From Thermoanaerobaculia bacterium (GTDB lineage Bacteria > Acidobacteriota > Thermoanaerobaculia > Multivoradales > J023), in contig JAUIJL010000022.1 in assembly GCA_030431255.1 (NCBI GenBank), positions 83,583 to 147,582 of the forward strand: 64,000 nucleotides of DNA, in the 5' to 3' direction. Positions 8,266-17,916 of this stretch are shown here, in pieces (the first letter of the stretch is position 1; every line of letters begins with the position of its first letter). The notes under the pieces were generated by a model. The model did no database searches, had not been told where the DNA came from, and was given only the letters and a program-made list of their open reading frames with translations. A program made the translations under genes and the position numbers.

Positions 8266-10809
8266 TCACGAGTAGCCCTGGATCAGGTCGGCGAAGAGCG
8301 TCTCCAAACCGGCCGGGTTCTTGAGACCCATGGCCCGCAGGAGCAATGACGTCAACACGTCGCCGTCGCTGCCGGCCGCCAGCACGATGCGTTTCTCCTC
8401 ACCGTAGGCATATCCCAGCATCGGCTTGGCATCACCCTTGAGCGACTCCAACGCCGCCTGCTGCTCGTCGGTCAGGCTGCCGCTCGCCAGCTTCTCGGCC
8501 ACCGTCTGCATGACGCTCGACAGATCTTGGTAGACCAACGCCGAGAAGTTGTTGCGACCGTCCTGGGGCAGAAGGGCCCCGAACTTCGACGACTCGGTGA
8601 TGGAATAACCGGACTCCTTATAACGGATCGCCTGATCCAGGATCGCCCGATTCGGAGCCATCAACATATAGCCCTCGAAGAAGGTGTAATGGACGTCCGT
8701 GATCTTCGCCGGCAGGGTGTACAAGGTCCGACCGTTCATCTCGGTCTGCTCGAGCACCAGGGCTTCCTCGCCCTTCTCGGCCAAGTGGGTATTCGCCTCG
8801 GCCAATGCCTGCTCGAGAGCCCATTGCAATCGAGCCGGATCGTAGATCTCGACGATGACTTTCCACGAAGGCGTGGGCAGCAAGGGACCGTCGAGGGCGA
8901 AGACCATCTCTCCCCCGATGGAAGCGGCGAGGTCGTCGCGGACGGAGAAGCCGAACCGCTCCTCGGCCTCGCGCAAGCCCTCGGGCACGCTACCGGCGAT
9001 CGAGAAGACGTCGTCGAGCATGGCCGCCGGATCCTTGAACACCACACCGGTCACCAATTTGGCTTCCGGGGAGACGAACTCCAGGCCGACCATGGGCGCC
9101 GGGGCCGCGAGCCAGGAAGCGATGCCCTGGCGAACCTCTTGGAAGGTGGCCGACGCGCGATGGTGCGACACACCGCCCAAGGTCTTCTGCTCGAGGAGCA
9201 AATGCTGAGCGTTGTCGATACCCAGCTGGGCGAGCTTGGCGCTGGCCTCCTCACCGCCGTCCTCACTCTCGGCTTGGGGGGCGATCATGTTGTCGAAGAC
9301 GTTCTCCAGATCGACCGCCACGATGTATTCCGTGCCCTCGTTGTAGAGGGCGGCGATGCTCTCGTAGAACGGAGTGCCGACGAACGGATTGTCGCCACCG
9401 TCCAAGAGCAGGGTCGCGACCTGCCGCAAGCGATCGGCGCTATTGGACGCCACCGCCTTACCACCTTCATAGAACCAGATGTACAGGTTCTCACCCTGGT
9501 CGCCCACGTTGCGCGGGTCCTCGACGAAGATCGGGCCATCGATTTCGGCGTCGGGATGCTCACCGGCGATCTCCGCCAGCTTCTCCTCGATATATCGGCG
9601 CAGACCGTCCGCGTCGGTGACCTCCGCCAGCGCCACCACACCGCCGACCTCGTTGTCCTCGAGAAAACCGCCCACCGCCACCTCGTCCCCGAGGTAGGAG
9701 CCGAGCTGCTCGAACGCGGCGACCACCTCGTCGACGTGCTCTTGGAAATCGCCGGCCGCTTCATTGGCCCACCACTCCGCGAGCTCGGGGCTCTCGGCCA
9801 AACGCTCCTGCAACACCTGATGGGTCTCGCTCACCGTGTTGGCGACGTTCGGCGCCGCGGCGTAGAGCACGGTGTCCTCGGGCATCAGATCGAGCAAACC
9901 ACTGGTGTAGCGCAGCTCGCGGGAGATCCGCTGATCGAGCTCACGGCGCAGATCGGAGTATTGACGCAGAATCTTGATGTAGTCGTCGGCGTTCTGGCTC
10001 CAAGCGATTTCGTCGGCCACCTTGAGCGGCGCCAACAATCGGTGGGTGGTCACCTGGTCACCGGGCAGCAAGACATCTTGATCTCCGCCGTGGTCGACCT
10101 TGACCTCACCTTCGATCACCGAGACCCGCGAGCCTTTGGTGCCATGGTTGACCGAGAAGATGGTTCCCACCACCGACACCAAGCAGTCGTCGGTGGCCAC
10201 GTAAAGGTGGCGATTCCGCTGTTTAGCGGCCTCGACGATGATGTTGCCGTGACCCAAATCGAGGGTCGTTCCTTTGCGTCCCTCATCGATCGACATCTCC
10301 GAGCGAGGCGCCAGCTCCACCAGGGAGCCGTCGGTCAAGCGCACCACGGCGCCGCCTTCGCGGCTGGTGCGAATCACGTCGCCTTCTTGGATCTCGGTGC
10401 CGATCTCAAGGGGGATCTGAGCGGATTCCGTGACCCGGAACAGCTGACCGTCGACGGTTTTCACCGTGGCGCTCGGGCCGTGGGGCCAGAATTCACGAAC
10501 CAGGAATTGAGCGACGCCGATGGTCGCCAGCAGCACCGCGGCCAAGGCCCACAGGCGGGTCTTCGACGGACGGCGCGAGGCGATATCGATGACATCGCTA
10601 TCGTCGTCGGAATAGTCGATCATGGGATCGTCTTCACGCACGATCTTCATGCCCCGACGGGCGTTGTGCTTGCCGGCCAGCTGGGCCCAAACGCGATTCG
10701 CGGCTTGGGACACCACCACGGGATCCGGCTCGCTTTCACGAATTTGAGTCGCTCCTCGATCGAGAATCTCGTCGACGGCGTCTCGCTTCTCCATCTCTGA
10801 ATGTTCCAT
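8266..10809 (-). CDS. FecR-domain membrane protein with large DUF3352-like C-terminal region, probable anti-sigma factor
   Basis: This 847-residue protein has a cytoplasmic N-terminus of about 85 residues ([14 protein letters not shown]), one transmembrane helix ([19 protein letters not shown], about 87-105), then a FecR beta domain ([14 protein letters not shown] to about residue 250, with [21 protein letters not shown]). The remaining 550 or so residues resemble DUF3352-type proteins ([16 protein letters not shown], repeated alpha/beta modules). Its ATG overlaps the stop of the ECF sigma gene (TGATG), the classical arrangement of sigma and anti-sigma factor. Known FecR-type proteins hold the sigma factor at the membrane and respond to an envelope signal. 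The very large outer domain suggests that signal sensing or a second function resides there; that part is inference. Confidence 0.8.
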   Translation of the reverse strand: MEHSEMEKRDAVDEILDRGATQIRESEPDPVVVSQAANRVWAQLAGKHNARRGMKIVREDDPMIDYSDDDSDVIDIASRRPSKTRLWALAAVLLATIGVAQFLVREFWPHGPSATVKTVDGQLFRVTESAQIPLEIGTEIQEGDVIRTSREGGAVVRLTDGSLVELAPRSEMSIDEGRKGTTLDLGHGNIIVEAAKQRNRHLYVATDDCLVSVVGTIFSVNHGTKGSRVSVIEGEVKVDHGGDQDVLLPGDQVTTHRLLAPLKVADEIAWSQNADDYIKILRQYSDLRRELDQRISRELRYTSGLLDLMPEDTVLYAAAPNVANTVSETHQVLQERLAESPELAEWWANEAAGDFQEHVDEVVAAFEQLGSYLGDEVAVGGFLEDNEVGGVVALAEVTDADGLRRYIEEKLAEIAGEHPDAEIDGPIFVEDPRNVGDQGENLYIWFYEGGKAVASNSADRLRQVATLLLDGGDNPFVGTPFYESIAALYNEGTEYIVAVDLENVFDNMIAPQAESEDGGEEASAKLAQLGIDNAQHLLLEQKTLGGVSHHRASATFQEVRQGIASWLAAPAPMVGLEFVSPEAKLVTGVVFKDPAAMLDDVFSIAGSVPEGLREAEERFGFSVRDDLAASIGGEMVFALDGPLLPTPSWKVIVEIYDPARLQWALEQALAEANTHLAEKGEEALVLEQTEMNGRTLYTLPAKITDVHYTFFEGYMLMAPNRAILDQAIRYKESGYSITESSKFGALLPQDGRNNFSALVYQDLSSVMQTVAEKLASGSLTDEQQAALESLKGDAKPMLGYAYGEEKRIVLAAGSDGDVLTSLLLRAMGLKNPAGLETLFADLIQGYS

Positions 10810-11357
10810 CAGTTATCTCCTACGAACGAGCGGATCTCATCTTTAACTTGTGCGCGGGCGCGGTGTAACGCGACCCCTACCGCCGTTTGGCTCATGCCCA
10901 TCAGCTCGGCGATCTCGCGGTTGGAAACCCCTTCAAGAAAGCGGAGCGTGAAGATTTCGGCGGCTTTTTCCGACAAACCCAACACCGCCTGGCGAAGGCC
11001 GCGGCGAAGCTCTTGATCCTGCTGTCGATTCTCCGGCGAATCGACTCGGCTACCCTCGGGCTGGACATCCAAATCGTCCAGTGCGATCGAGCGCTTGCGG
11101 GATCGGGCGCGCATCAAATCGAGGCCGGCATTGACGGCCGCGCGATGCAAATAGGCGCCCGGATTCGGGTCGAGCTGCATTTCGTGTTGGCGTTTGAGCA
11201 GTCGCAAAAAAACGGTTTGCAATACGTCTTCGGCGTCTTGGGCGCTGCCGGTCACACGGTAGGCCGCGGCAAAGACCTTGCCGTGGTATCGCTGGAAAAT
11301 ATCGTCCAGCTCCGTCGACGGCGCGGGAAGTGTTTCTGTGGGATTGGCGACGAGCAC
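10809..11357 (-). CDS. ECF-type RNA polymerase sigma factor
   Basis: The 182-residue product has sigma region 2 (YHGKVFAAAYRVTGSAQDAEDVLQTVFLRLLK, residues 24-55) and region 4 (LGLSEKAAEIFTLRFLEGVSNREIAELMGMSQTAVGVALHRAR, about 127-170), with no regions 1 or 3. This is the ECF layout. It is co-translated with the FecR-type membrane protein, presumably its regulator. The stretch RSRKRSIALDDLD between regions 2 and 4 is a normal linker. Its regulon is not visible; autoregulation of the pair is usual for this class. Confidence 0.93.
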   Translation of the reverse strand: MLVANPTETLPAPSTELDDIFQRYHGKVFAAAYRVTGSAQDAEDVLQTVFLRLLKRQHEMQLDPNPGAYLHRAAVNAGLDLMRARSRKRSIALDDLDVQPEGSRVDSPENRQQDQELRRGLRQAVLGLSEKAAEIFTLRFLEGVSNREIAELMGMSQTAVGVALHRARAQVKDEIRSFVGDN

Positions 11358-11516
11358 GTATTCTCTCCTTTGTCGAAGCCCTCGCTCCTTTTCGGAGCTT
11401 CGCTCTTTTGGAGCTTTACTGGCGGGAAGGGCTCACCTCGGGTGGCTACAACAAGGAAACGTCCGGGCCCGCGAGTTATTACACCGAGCTTTCGAGAAAC
11501 TTTCGGCTGAAAGACC

Positions 11517-13010
11517 TTAGACCGCAGCCGCTGTTTGCGATCGGCGCGGGCGACGCTGGAAGGCGGGGTAGAGGCCGAGCCAGGTCATGTAGACGTAACC
11601 TTGGAGGAAGAGCCAGAGGAAGGGGAGGGAAAGCCACATCTGGAAGTGGACGGCGGCGGTGAAGCAGCCGATGAAGTAGAGGGCGAGGCCCGCTTCGATG
11701 TAGAAGCTCAGGTTCTTGCGCAATTTGTAGACTTTGTCGCCCCAGCCGTCTTGGGTGTTTTCGATGGCGTATTTCGGGGTGCGGTGGAAGATTCCGCCGT
11801 CTTCGAATAGGCCGGACCACACCGCTCGGGTGTTGTTGACGGACAAGCCGATGCCGACGGCCATCAGGGCGGGCATTTGCAGCAGCGAGCGCCACCAGGG
11901 TGCGCCGTCTCGTTTTTGGCTGGTGATGAAGAAGATCACCACGGAAAGGGTGGCGGCGGCGAAGAGGGGCAGGTCGAAGGCGAGCAGCTTCCAGGCTTCG
12001 TCACCGCGACGCAGATACATGGCGGGGAAGACCAGGACCGAGAGGCCGAGCATCAACAAATAGGTGAAGTTGGCCGTCAGGTGCACGAAGGCCTCGAATT
12101 TTGCGTGCAGCGGCAACGGTGATTTGAGCACCCGGGCCAACAGCTTGCGGCCGGTTTGGATGGAGCCTTTGGCCCAGCGGTGCTGTTGGCTTTTGTAGGC
12201 GTTGATCTCGGCCGGCAGCTCCGCCGGCACCACCACGTCGGGCAAGTAGCAGAATTTCCAACCCGCCAGCTGGGAGCGATAGGAGAGGTCGAGATCCTCG
12301 GTGAGGGTGTCGTGCTCCCAGCCCCCCGCGTCCTCGATCGCCTGACGACGCCAGATGCCGGCGGTGCCGTTGAAGTTGAACAGACAACCCGAGCGATGGC
12401 GGGCGGTGTGCTCGACCACGAAGTGGCCGTCGAGCAGGATGGCTTGGACCCGAGTCAGAAGCGAATAGGCTCGGTTCAAATGACCCCAGCGGCATTGCAC
12501 CATGCCGAGCTCGGGATCTTGAAAATAGGGAACGCTTTGGCGCAGAAACTCGGGTTGGGGCACGAAATCGGCGTCGAAGACCGCCAGCAGCTCGCCTTTC
12601 GCCACGTGCAGACCTGCTTCCAGCGCCCCGGCCTTAAAACCCTCGCGATCCTCCCGGTGCACATGGTGGATATCGACACCCTGACGCCGCCACGCTTTCA
12701 CCACGTCGGCGACCAACTCGCGGGTTTCGTCGGTGGAGTCGTCCAGCACCTGGATCTCCAACAGCCGGCGCGGATACTCTAAGGCGCAGACCGCATCTAT
12801 CAACCGGCGGGCCACGTACATTTCATTGAAGATCGGCAGCTGGACCGTCACCCTCGGCCACGCATCCATGTGCTCAGGCATCTGTGGACCCCGCCCTCGG
12901 GATCGCCAATAACCGACCACCAGGAAGAATCGGTGCAGGCCGTAAGCCGCTAAGACTCCCAGGATCGTGTAATAGAGTGCCAGGATCGAGATCTCAATCC
13001 ATTCGCTCAT
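11517..13010 (-). CDS. Family 2 glycosyltransferase, membrane bound
   Basis: The ORF is open from 13109, but residue 34 (ATG at 13010, MSEWIEISILALYY) begins a natural membrane protein, giving 497 residues. An N-terminal helix is followed by a GT2 catalytic domain with DDSTDET, the DxD-type site in LLAVFDADFVPQ, TEDLDLSYR and the QxxRW-like motif SQQHRWAKGS. Several C-terminal transmembrane helices follow. This matches the processive or cellulose-synthase-like/glucomannan 4-beta-mannosyltransferase type of inner-membrane GT2, which moves a sugar from a nucleotide donor to a growing polymer or lipid. The start lies only eight bases from the divergent mannosyltransferase start. Acceptor and sugar are unknown. 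Confidence 0.88.
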   Translation of the reverse strand: MSEWIEISILALYYTILGVLAAYGLHRFFLVVGYWRSRGRGPQMPEHMDAWPRVTVQLPIFNEMYVARRLIDAVCALEYPRRLLEIQVLDDSTDETRELVADVVKAWRRQGVDIHHVHREDREGFKAGALEAGLHVAKGELLAVFDADFVPQPEFLRQSVPYFQDPELGMVQCRWGHLNRAYSLLTRVQAILLDGHFVVEHTARHRSGCLFNFNGTAGIWRRQAIEDAGGWEHDTLTEDLDLSYRSQLAGWKFCYLPDVVVPAELPAEINAYKSQQHRWAKGSIQTGRKLLARVLKSPLPLHAKFEAFVHLTANFTYLLMLGLSVLVFPAMYLRRGDEAWKLLAFDLPLFAAATLSVVIFFITSQKRDGAPWWRSLLQMPALMAVGIGLSVNNTRAVWSGLFEDGGIFHRTPKYAIENTQDGWGDKVYKLRKNLSFYIEAGLALYFIGCFTAAVHFQMWLSLPFLWLFLQGYVYMTWLGLYPAFQRRPRRSQTAAAV

Positions 13011-13018
13011 CAGTGCAG

Positions 13019-14512
13019 ATGCTCCTATCCTTCGATCGCGACCCCGGGCCTCCGGACGACTCCCCCGGGAACACCGGTTCGGGATCCCTCGGGTTGGCGC
13101 CCGCGGCATATTTGGCGCCGATCGTCTTGTGGTCCGCCCACGTGGCTCTTTGGCAGATCCACGATTTAGCGTCCCACCCGTGGTGGACGATCACCTGCCT
13201 AGCTGTTGGCTTCGTGGCCTTCGCGGTGACCATGGTCCGTTTCGAGTCGCGCATCAAGATGGCACATTTAATCATCTTTGCCGCGCTGCTCAGGATCCCG
13301 CTCTTGCCGTTGCCTCCGACCCTCTCCGACGACGCGCTGCGATATGTCTGGGACGGCCGGGTCGTGTCGGCGGGATTCAATCCATACCTCACAGCTCCAG
13401 AGCACGAATCGCTCGCTGAGCTTCGGGACGAGCGGTGGCGGATCATGCCGCACAAGGAAGTCCCGACGGTATACCCGCCCCTCGCCCTCGGGCTCTTCGC
13501 CCTGGGCGCTTTGGCGCCGGACCCGGTGTTGGGGATCAAGATTCTACTCGTTTTCATCGATTTGCTGGCCTGTGCTTTACTTTTTGCCTTGGCTCGCCGA
13601 ATCGGAGCTCCACCGGGGCGAGCCGCCTGGTACGCCTGGAATCCCCTCGTGGTGCTGGAAGTGGCCGGACAAGGGCACATCGACGCGCTGATGGTAGCCT
13701 GCATGATCGCCGCCGTGCTCTGTATTGGTGCCAAGAGGCCGATCGCCGCCGGGATGGCGACCGTCGGCGGGATTGCCGCCAAGCTGGTGCCGCTGGTGTT
13801 GATCTTGGTGTGGGCTCGGACCCACCTGGTGCCACGGGTTGAAGCCGGTGGAGAGCGGGGCCGCGCCCTGCAATATCTGATGGCGGTGGCGGTCTTCTCG
13901 ATGTTGATCTTCCTGCCCGTGGCCGTGAGCACCGGCTTGCCTCCCGGGCTCGTGACCTACGGAGTGTCGTGGGAATTCAACGGTCCCCTTTACGAGCCTT
14001 TGTGGCGGGCCGTGGACTATCTTGATCCCATCGATGAGATCAAAGGCGGAATCGATCGCCTCAAGGGTCGGCTCGGAGATACGACGGGTCATGATTTCTG
14101 GAATCGGTTCTATCCGTTCGTCTACCCGCAGCTCCTGGCCAAGCTGCTGCTGGCCGCCGGATTCGGTCTGGCTTGGCTGTGGTACCTGATCCGTGCGCGT
14201 TCCGCGGGCACGGTCGCGGGACAGGTGTTGGGCGCGGTGATTCTCTGCACGGCCACGGTTTACCCCTGGTATTTGCTTTGGGTCTTGCCGTGGGCGGCTC
14301 TCTACCGGCATCGGGCTTGGCTCACGGTATCCGGCCTGGCGCTCTTGTCCTACTTGCCCCAACATGACCCCCATCTGGAGCTTTTCCCTTGGGTTTGGGG
14401 CTGCATTTGGATTCCCTTCTTCATCCTTTTGTGTCTCCACCGAAATGATTGGCTCCCTCAGCACGATCGCCCGTCCCCCCAAACGCCCCAACCGACGGTG
14501 GATCCCTCATGA
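13019..14512 (+). CDS. GT-C type polyprenyl-phosphate mannosyltransferase-like membrane protein
   Basis: I start this gene at the ATG at 13019 (MLLSFDRDPG) rather than the track start at 12884, which would run 127 bases into the divergent glycosyltransferase. The 497-residue product is very hydrophobic, with about ten helices. It has the early acidic pair SDDALRYVWDGRV after the second helix, the GT-C hallmark for dolichol- or polyprenol-phosphate sugar donors, and WNPLVVLEVAGQGHIDALMVA, typical of DUF2029/GT87-like mannosyltransferases. The stop overlaps truA by four bases (ATGA). It may act together with the divergent GT2 in building a surface glycan. Confidence 0.8.
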   Translation: MLLSFDRDPGPPDDSPGNTGSGSLGLAPAAYLAPIVLWSAHVALWQIHDLASHPWWTITCLAVGFVAFAVTMVRFESRIKMAHLIIFAALLRIPLLPLPPTLSDDALRYVWDGRVVSAGFNPYLTAPEHESLAELRDERWRIMPHKEVPTVYPPLALGLFALGALAPDPVLGIKILLVFIDLLACALLFALARRIGAPPGRAAWYAWNPLVVLEVAGQGHIDALMVACMIAAVLCIGAKRPIAAGMATVGGIAAKLVPLVLILVWARTHLVPRVEAGGERGRALQYLMAVAVFSMLIFLPVAVSTGLPPGLVTYGVSWEFNGPLYEPLWRAVDYLDPIDEIKGGIDRLKGRLGDTTGHDFWNRFYPFVYPQLLAKLLLAAGFGLAWLWYLIRARSAGTVAGQVLGAVILCTATVYPWYLLWVLPWAALYRHRAWLTVSGLALLSYLPQHDPHLELFPWVWGCIWIPFFILLCLHRNDWLPQHDRPSPQTPQPTVDPS

Positions 14513-15279
14513 CCCATCGGCTGATCATCTCCTACGACGGCCTGCGCTATGCCGGATGGCAGCGTCAGCTCAATGCCGTCGCCGTTCAACAGGTGATTGA
14601 GGAAGCCCTCGGCGAGGTCTTCGGCTCGGAGCTTCGAATCCACGGCGCGGGTCGAACCGACGCCGGGGTCCACGCCCGCGGTCAAGTGGCGCACCTGGAG
14701 CTGCCCAGGCCATTCCCGGCCAAGGGCTTAGTCCATGCCACAAACCACCGGCTGCCTTCGGATATACGAATCTTGGGGGCTGATCGGATGCCTGAGGGTT
14801 TTCATGCCCGTAAGTCCGCCCTGGCCAAGATGTACGTGTACCGGGTTCAACATACGCGGGTCGCCTCACCCCTCGACGCCCCATGGTCGATGGTGATCGG
14901 ACGACCACTGGCCCAGGAGCCCGTCCGCCGAGCGCTGGAAGCCCTGCCCGGACGGCACGACTTTTCCGCCTTTGCTTTGGCAGGCGGCAGCCACGGCCAG
15001 CCCTGGCGACGGCTCTTGGCGGCGACCCTGGATGTCCGTGGGTCTGAGTGGGTATTTCGTTTTGTCGGCGAAGGATTCTTGCGCGGCATGGTGCGAGCCC
15101 TCACCGGCACCTTGGTGGAGATCGGCTTGGGGGAGCGCCCGGCGTCGGACATGGCGCGGCTGCTCAGCCCAGGTCACGCACGGGGCGACGCCGGCTTTTC
15201 GGCCGACGCCAAAGGCCTTTGCCTGGAAAAGGTCTTCTATCCGCCGGGTCTCGAGCCGATCGAGAGCTATCGTCCGTGA
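14509..15279 (+). CDS. truA: tRNA pseudouridine(38-40) synthase TruA
   Basis: The start at 14509 (ATG within ATGA) gives MTHRLIISYDGLRYAGWQRQ, the standard TruA N-terminus, 256 residues. The catalytic Asp lies in GAGRTDAGVHA (about residue 50). FVGEGFLRGMVRALTGTLVEIG near the C-terminus is the conserved RNA-binding and active-site segment. The enzyme isomerises uridines 38-40 in the anticodon arm. It is translationally coupled to the upstream mannosyltransferase and followed by uppS after 33 bases, so it probably sits in a mixed envelope/translation operon. Confidence 0.96.
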   Translation: MTHRLIISYDGLRYAGWQRQLNAVAVQQVIEEALGEVFGSELRIHGAGRTDAGVHARGQVAHLELPRPFPAKGLVHATNHRLPSDIRILGADRMPEGFHARKSALAKMYVYRVQHTRVASPLDAPWSMVIGRPLAQEPVRRALEALPGRHDFSAFALAGGSHGQPWRRLLAATLDVRGSEWVFRFVGEGFLRGMVRALTGTLVEIGLGERPASDMARLLSPGHARGDAGFSADAKGLCLEKVFYPPGLEPIESYRP

Positions 15280-15312
15280 TACGCCCACATCCTGTGGTAC
15301 TTTACGCCCGAC

Positions 15313-16152
15313 ATGGGGACCCGTAAGCCACCGGATTTTGCCCATCTCGCCGAGGCCGGCACGGCCGCCGAGATGTGGGTGAAGCGCCTCGATTTCGAGC
15401 GCCTGCCGCGCCATGTGGCGGTGATCATGGACGGCAACGGTCGCTGGGCTCAGGGTCGCAGCCGACCGCGGGTTCAAGGGCATAAGGCGGGCATCGAAGC
15501 CGTGCGCGACACCGTCGAGTCGGCGGCTCGGCTCGGCTTGGACGCCCTGACCCTCTACGCCTTTTCCACCGAGAATTGGAATCGTCCACGCCACGAGGTT
15601 TGGACCTTGATGAATCTGCTGCGGGAATACCTGCGGCGCGATCTCCAGGTCTTGCAACGCAACCGGATCCAGCTCCGGGTGATCGGACGCCGGGAGCCCC
15701 TCGACCCGGGCTTGCTCAACGAGCTGGACAAAGCGGTCGAAGCCACCGCGGGTGGTGATCGCATGACCCTCAACGTGGCGATCAACTACTCCGGACGATG
15801 CGAGATCGTGGATGCCTGTCGCCGGATCGTCCAGGATTGGGCCGGTGGCAAACCCGTCGATATCGACGAAAAGACCTTGGGCCAATACCTCTACACCGCG
15901 GGTCAACCGGACCCGGATTTGCTGATCCGAACCTCGGGCGAGATGAGGATCAGCAACTTCTTGCTTTGGCAGCTGGCCTACACCGAAATCTTCGTCACCC
16001 AGAAGCTCTGGCCGGACTTCCGCCGAGCCGACCTCTACGAGGCGATTTGCGACTTCCAACGCCGTGACCGCCGCTACGGCAAAGTCAAAGTGCTCGACGA
16101 GCCGGGAACGGAAACCATAGGACCTACTGAAGCCGAAGGGGCTGTGGGATGA
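15313..16152 (+). CDS. uppS: Isoprenyl transferase (undecaprenyl diphosphate synthase)
   Basis: The 279-residue cis-prenyltransferase has the catalytic Asp in AVIMDGNGRWA (about residue 40), the FSTENWNRP motif, NVAINYSGR, and the C-terminal DLLIRTSGEMRISNFLLWQLAYTE that defines the family. It makes the C55 carrier lipid for peptidoglycan and surface polysaccharide. It overlaps cdsA by four bases (ATGA), a very common uppS-cdsA pairing. The N-terminus is about 20 residues longer than E. coli UppS, and an internal start cannot be excluded. Confidence 0.96.
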   Translation: MGTRKPPDFAHLAEAGTAAEMWVKRLDFERLPRHVAVIMDGNGRWAQGRSRPRVQGHKAGIEAVRDTVESAARLGLDALTLYAFSTENWNRPRHEVWTLMNLLREYLRRDLQVLQRNRIQLRVIGRREPLDPGLLNELDKAVEATAGGDRMTLNVAINYSGRCEIVDACRRIVQDWAGGKPVDIDEKTLGQYLYTAGQPDPDLLIRTSGEMRISNFLLWQLAYTEIFVTQKLWPDFRRADLYEAICDFQRRDRRYGKVKVLDEPGTETIGPTEAEGAVG

Positions 16153-17021
16153 GCGAGGACGGATCCACCGAAGCGGGCGCGGTTAAGAAATCCTCCTTGG
16201 CCCGTCGTTTGGTCACCGGGATTCTCGGCGCCGCCGTGGCGGTGACGCTGATCCTGAGCGTGCCACCAGCGGTTGGTTTCGTCATTTGGTTGGCGGTCTT
16301 CGCCTGGGCGGCGGCGGAATTCGTGCACCTCGCCCGTCGCTTTGCGCCCACCGCTCCCCTCGGCGGCCTTTGGTTGTGGATCCCCTCGGCGGCTTTCGCC
16401 GGATTTTTCATCCTACGGCCCCCTGGATTGACCGGGGATCCGGTGGCGTTGATGGTCGTCGCGTTTGCACCCGTGGCCGTGGCCGCCATCGGCTGTCTTC
16501 TCTCCTCACACGACATGCGCGACGCCGCGATCGGCATGGGTTTGACCGCCTTCGCCATCCCCTATTTCGCCCTGCCCAGCTTGGCGCTCTATCGCCTGCA
16601 TTTGGTGGATCGCTGGGTGGTCTTCTTGTTGCTCGCCATCGTCGCCCTTGGGGATACGGCGGCTTATTTCTTCGGCAAGGCCTACGGCCGGCACAAATTG
16701 GCGCCGATGATCAGCCCGAAGAAGACCTTGGAAGGGTCCGTGGCCGGCTTTGCCGCGGCGATCCTCGCCACGGCTATTTGGAGCCAGGTGCGCCTCGGAG
16801 AGGTTCGCCCCGCGCTCTTGGCCCTCGCCGCCGTCACCGCGGTTTCCGCACAGCTCGGCGACTTGGTGGAGTCGGTGGTCAAACGGGGCGCCGGGGTCAA
16901 AGACTCGGGTCGCGCCCTGCCCGGCCACGGCGGCTTCTACGACCGCCTCGACGCGATGTTGTTGGCCGCTCCCACTTTCGCCCTCGGCCTATGGATCGTC
17001 GGCTTCGAGCTGGTGATCTAA
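16149..17021 (+). CDS. cdsA: Phosphatidate cytidylyltransferase
   Basis: This 290-residue polytopic protein carries the CdsA signature near its C-terminus (SVVKRGAGVKDSGRALPGHGGFYDRLDA) and, earlier, ALGDTAAYFFGKAYGRHKLAP and SPKKTLEGSVAG. It converts phosphatidate and CTP to CDP-diacylglycerol at the inner membrane. It is co-translated with uppS and ends against the convergent TorD-like gene, stop to stop. Confidence 0.96.
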   Translation: MSEDGSTEAGAVKKSSLARRLVTGILGAAVAVTLILSVPPAVGFVIWLAVFAWAAAEFVHLARRFAPTAPLGGLWLWIPSAAFAGFFILRPPGLTGDPVALMVVAFAPVAVAAIGCLLSSHDMRDAAIGMGLTAFAIPYFALPSLALYRLHLVDRWVVFLLLAIVALGDTAAYFFGKAYGRHKLAPMISPKKTLEGSVAGFAAAILATAIWSQVRLGEVRPALLALAAVTAVSAQLGDLVESVVKRGAGVKDSGRALPGHGGFYDRLDAMLLAAPTFALGLWIVGFELVI

Positions 17022-17879
17022 CTAACCCCCCGCCTCGCGCGCCAGAGATTCTAAAAGCTCCACCGCCACGTCCCGTCGTCGGCGCCAGAGCTCGCCGACC
17101 CGCCCCGTCCACTCGGGCATCTCTTCCTGACCTCGACCGTGCGTCGCCAACCAGCCCAGCACAGCGGACGGATCCTGCGACATCAGAGCTCGCAACACGA
17201 ATCGCCGCTCCCCGGCTCGCACCGCCAGCCCCAGCTCATGGCCCGCCCGCCTCAGATCGTCACGGGTCAGAATCCAGCCGCTGCGGGCCGGTGCCAATAA
17301 CGATCCAATCCACGGGTCGGCACCTTCGCGCCGTGGGTCGATCAACGATGGGGACTGCCGCAGACACAAGGGCTCGCGGTCCAATGGACCGAGATGCCCC
17401 GCTTCCCTCTGGAGGGCTTCCAAAAGGAGCCCCGCCCATTGCACATAGAAATCGTCTCGGGCGGTACGGATCACCGCGGCCAGGAACAACGGCAGCCAGC
17501 TGATCAAATGCTCCCAAAGAAACGCTCGACGAGCCCGACGCCATGCCGATTCAGCGGATCCGTCGCCATCCCCCTCCGCCTCTTCGTCGCGTATGCACAG
17601 CTCCGCGTAGGTCGACAGCAAGACCGCCAAATGGTCGGGCTCGTCCGGGGCTTGTCGGCCCATCGCCCGCCAGAATCCAGCGATCCGGTCTCGACCTTCG
17701 CCGCCGACCATACCTTCTGGCCCCAAATAGACCGAGGCGTAGGGATAGAGCTGAAAAACGAAAAGGTCGCTGTGATCCGCGGGTGACGGCAGGGGCCCGA
17801 GCTCCAAGGCCTCGGCCGCGGTCACGAGAGCAGCATCGGGAACCTCGACGAGCGCACCTAGGGTTTTGAAGATTTCCAT
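17022..17879 (-). CDS. TorD/DmsD-family molybdoenzyme chaperone
   Basis: The 285-residue all-helical protein contains the features of the TorD family: FQLYPYASVYLGPEGMVGGE near residue 42, then DRIAGFWRAMG, PDEPDHLAVLLSTYAEL (the E/DxDHL-like core) and FLWEHLISWLPLFLAAV. Members bind immature cytosolic apo-molybdoenzymes, protecting them until cofactor insertion. The likely client is the molybdopterin oxidoreductase at 24522-27449, 7 kb away and on the same strand, although the two are not in one operon. The C-terminal 80 residues, rich in Arg and Trp, extend beyond the usual 200-residue TorD core. The start has a GAGG site 6-7 bases upstream. Confidence 0.8.
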   Translation of the reverse strand: MEIFKTLGALVEVPDAALVTAAEALELGPLPSPADHSDLFVFQLYPYASVYLGPEGMVGGEGRDRIAGFWRAMGRQAPDEPDHLAVLLSTYAELCIRDEEAEGDGDGSAESAWRRARRAFLWEHLISWLPLFLAAVIRTARDDFYVQWAGLLLEALQREAGHLGPLDREPLCLRQSPSLIDPRREGADPWIGSLLAPARSGWILTRDDLRRAGHELGLAVRAGERRFVLRALMSQDPSAVLGWLATHGRGQEEMPEWTGRVGELWRRRRDVAVELLESLAREAGG

Positions 17880-17916
17880 CTGGCCTCAGCTGGGGGTTTG
17901 ATCACGGCACCCGAAG

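Noticed and set aside
8527-10800. 757-residue plus-strand ORF
   Set aside because: It is antisense to the FecR-type gene, contains no recognisable motif, and its composition is the mirror of a high-GC coding strand.
11495-11515. CTTTCGGCTGAAAG as terminator of the glycosyltransferase gene
   Set aside because: The stem is only five pairs and lacks a following T-run on the minus strand.
12884-13018. N-terminal extension of the mannosyltransferase
   Set aside because: It would be fully antisense to the start of the GT2 gene and is Arg/Pro-rich without helices.
16286-17503. 405-residue plus-strand ORF
   Set aside because: Runs in another frame through cdsA and antisense to the TorD-like gene; Arg/Pro-rich shadow composition.
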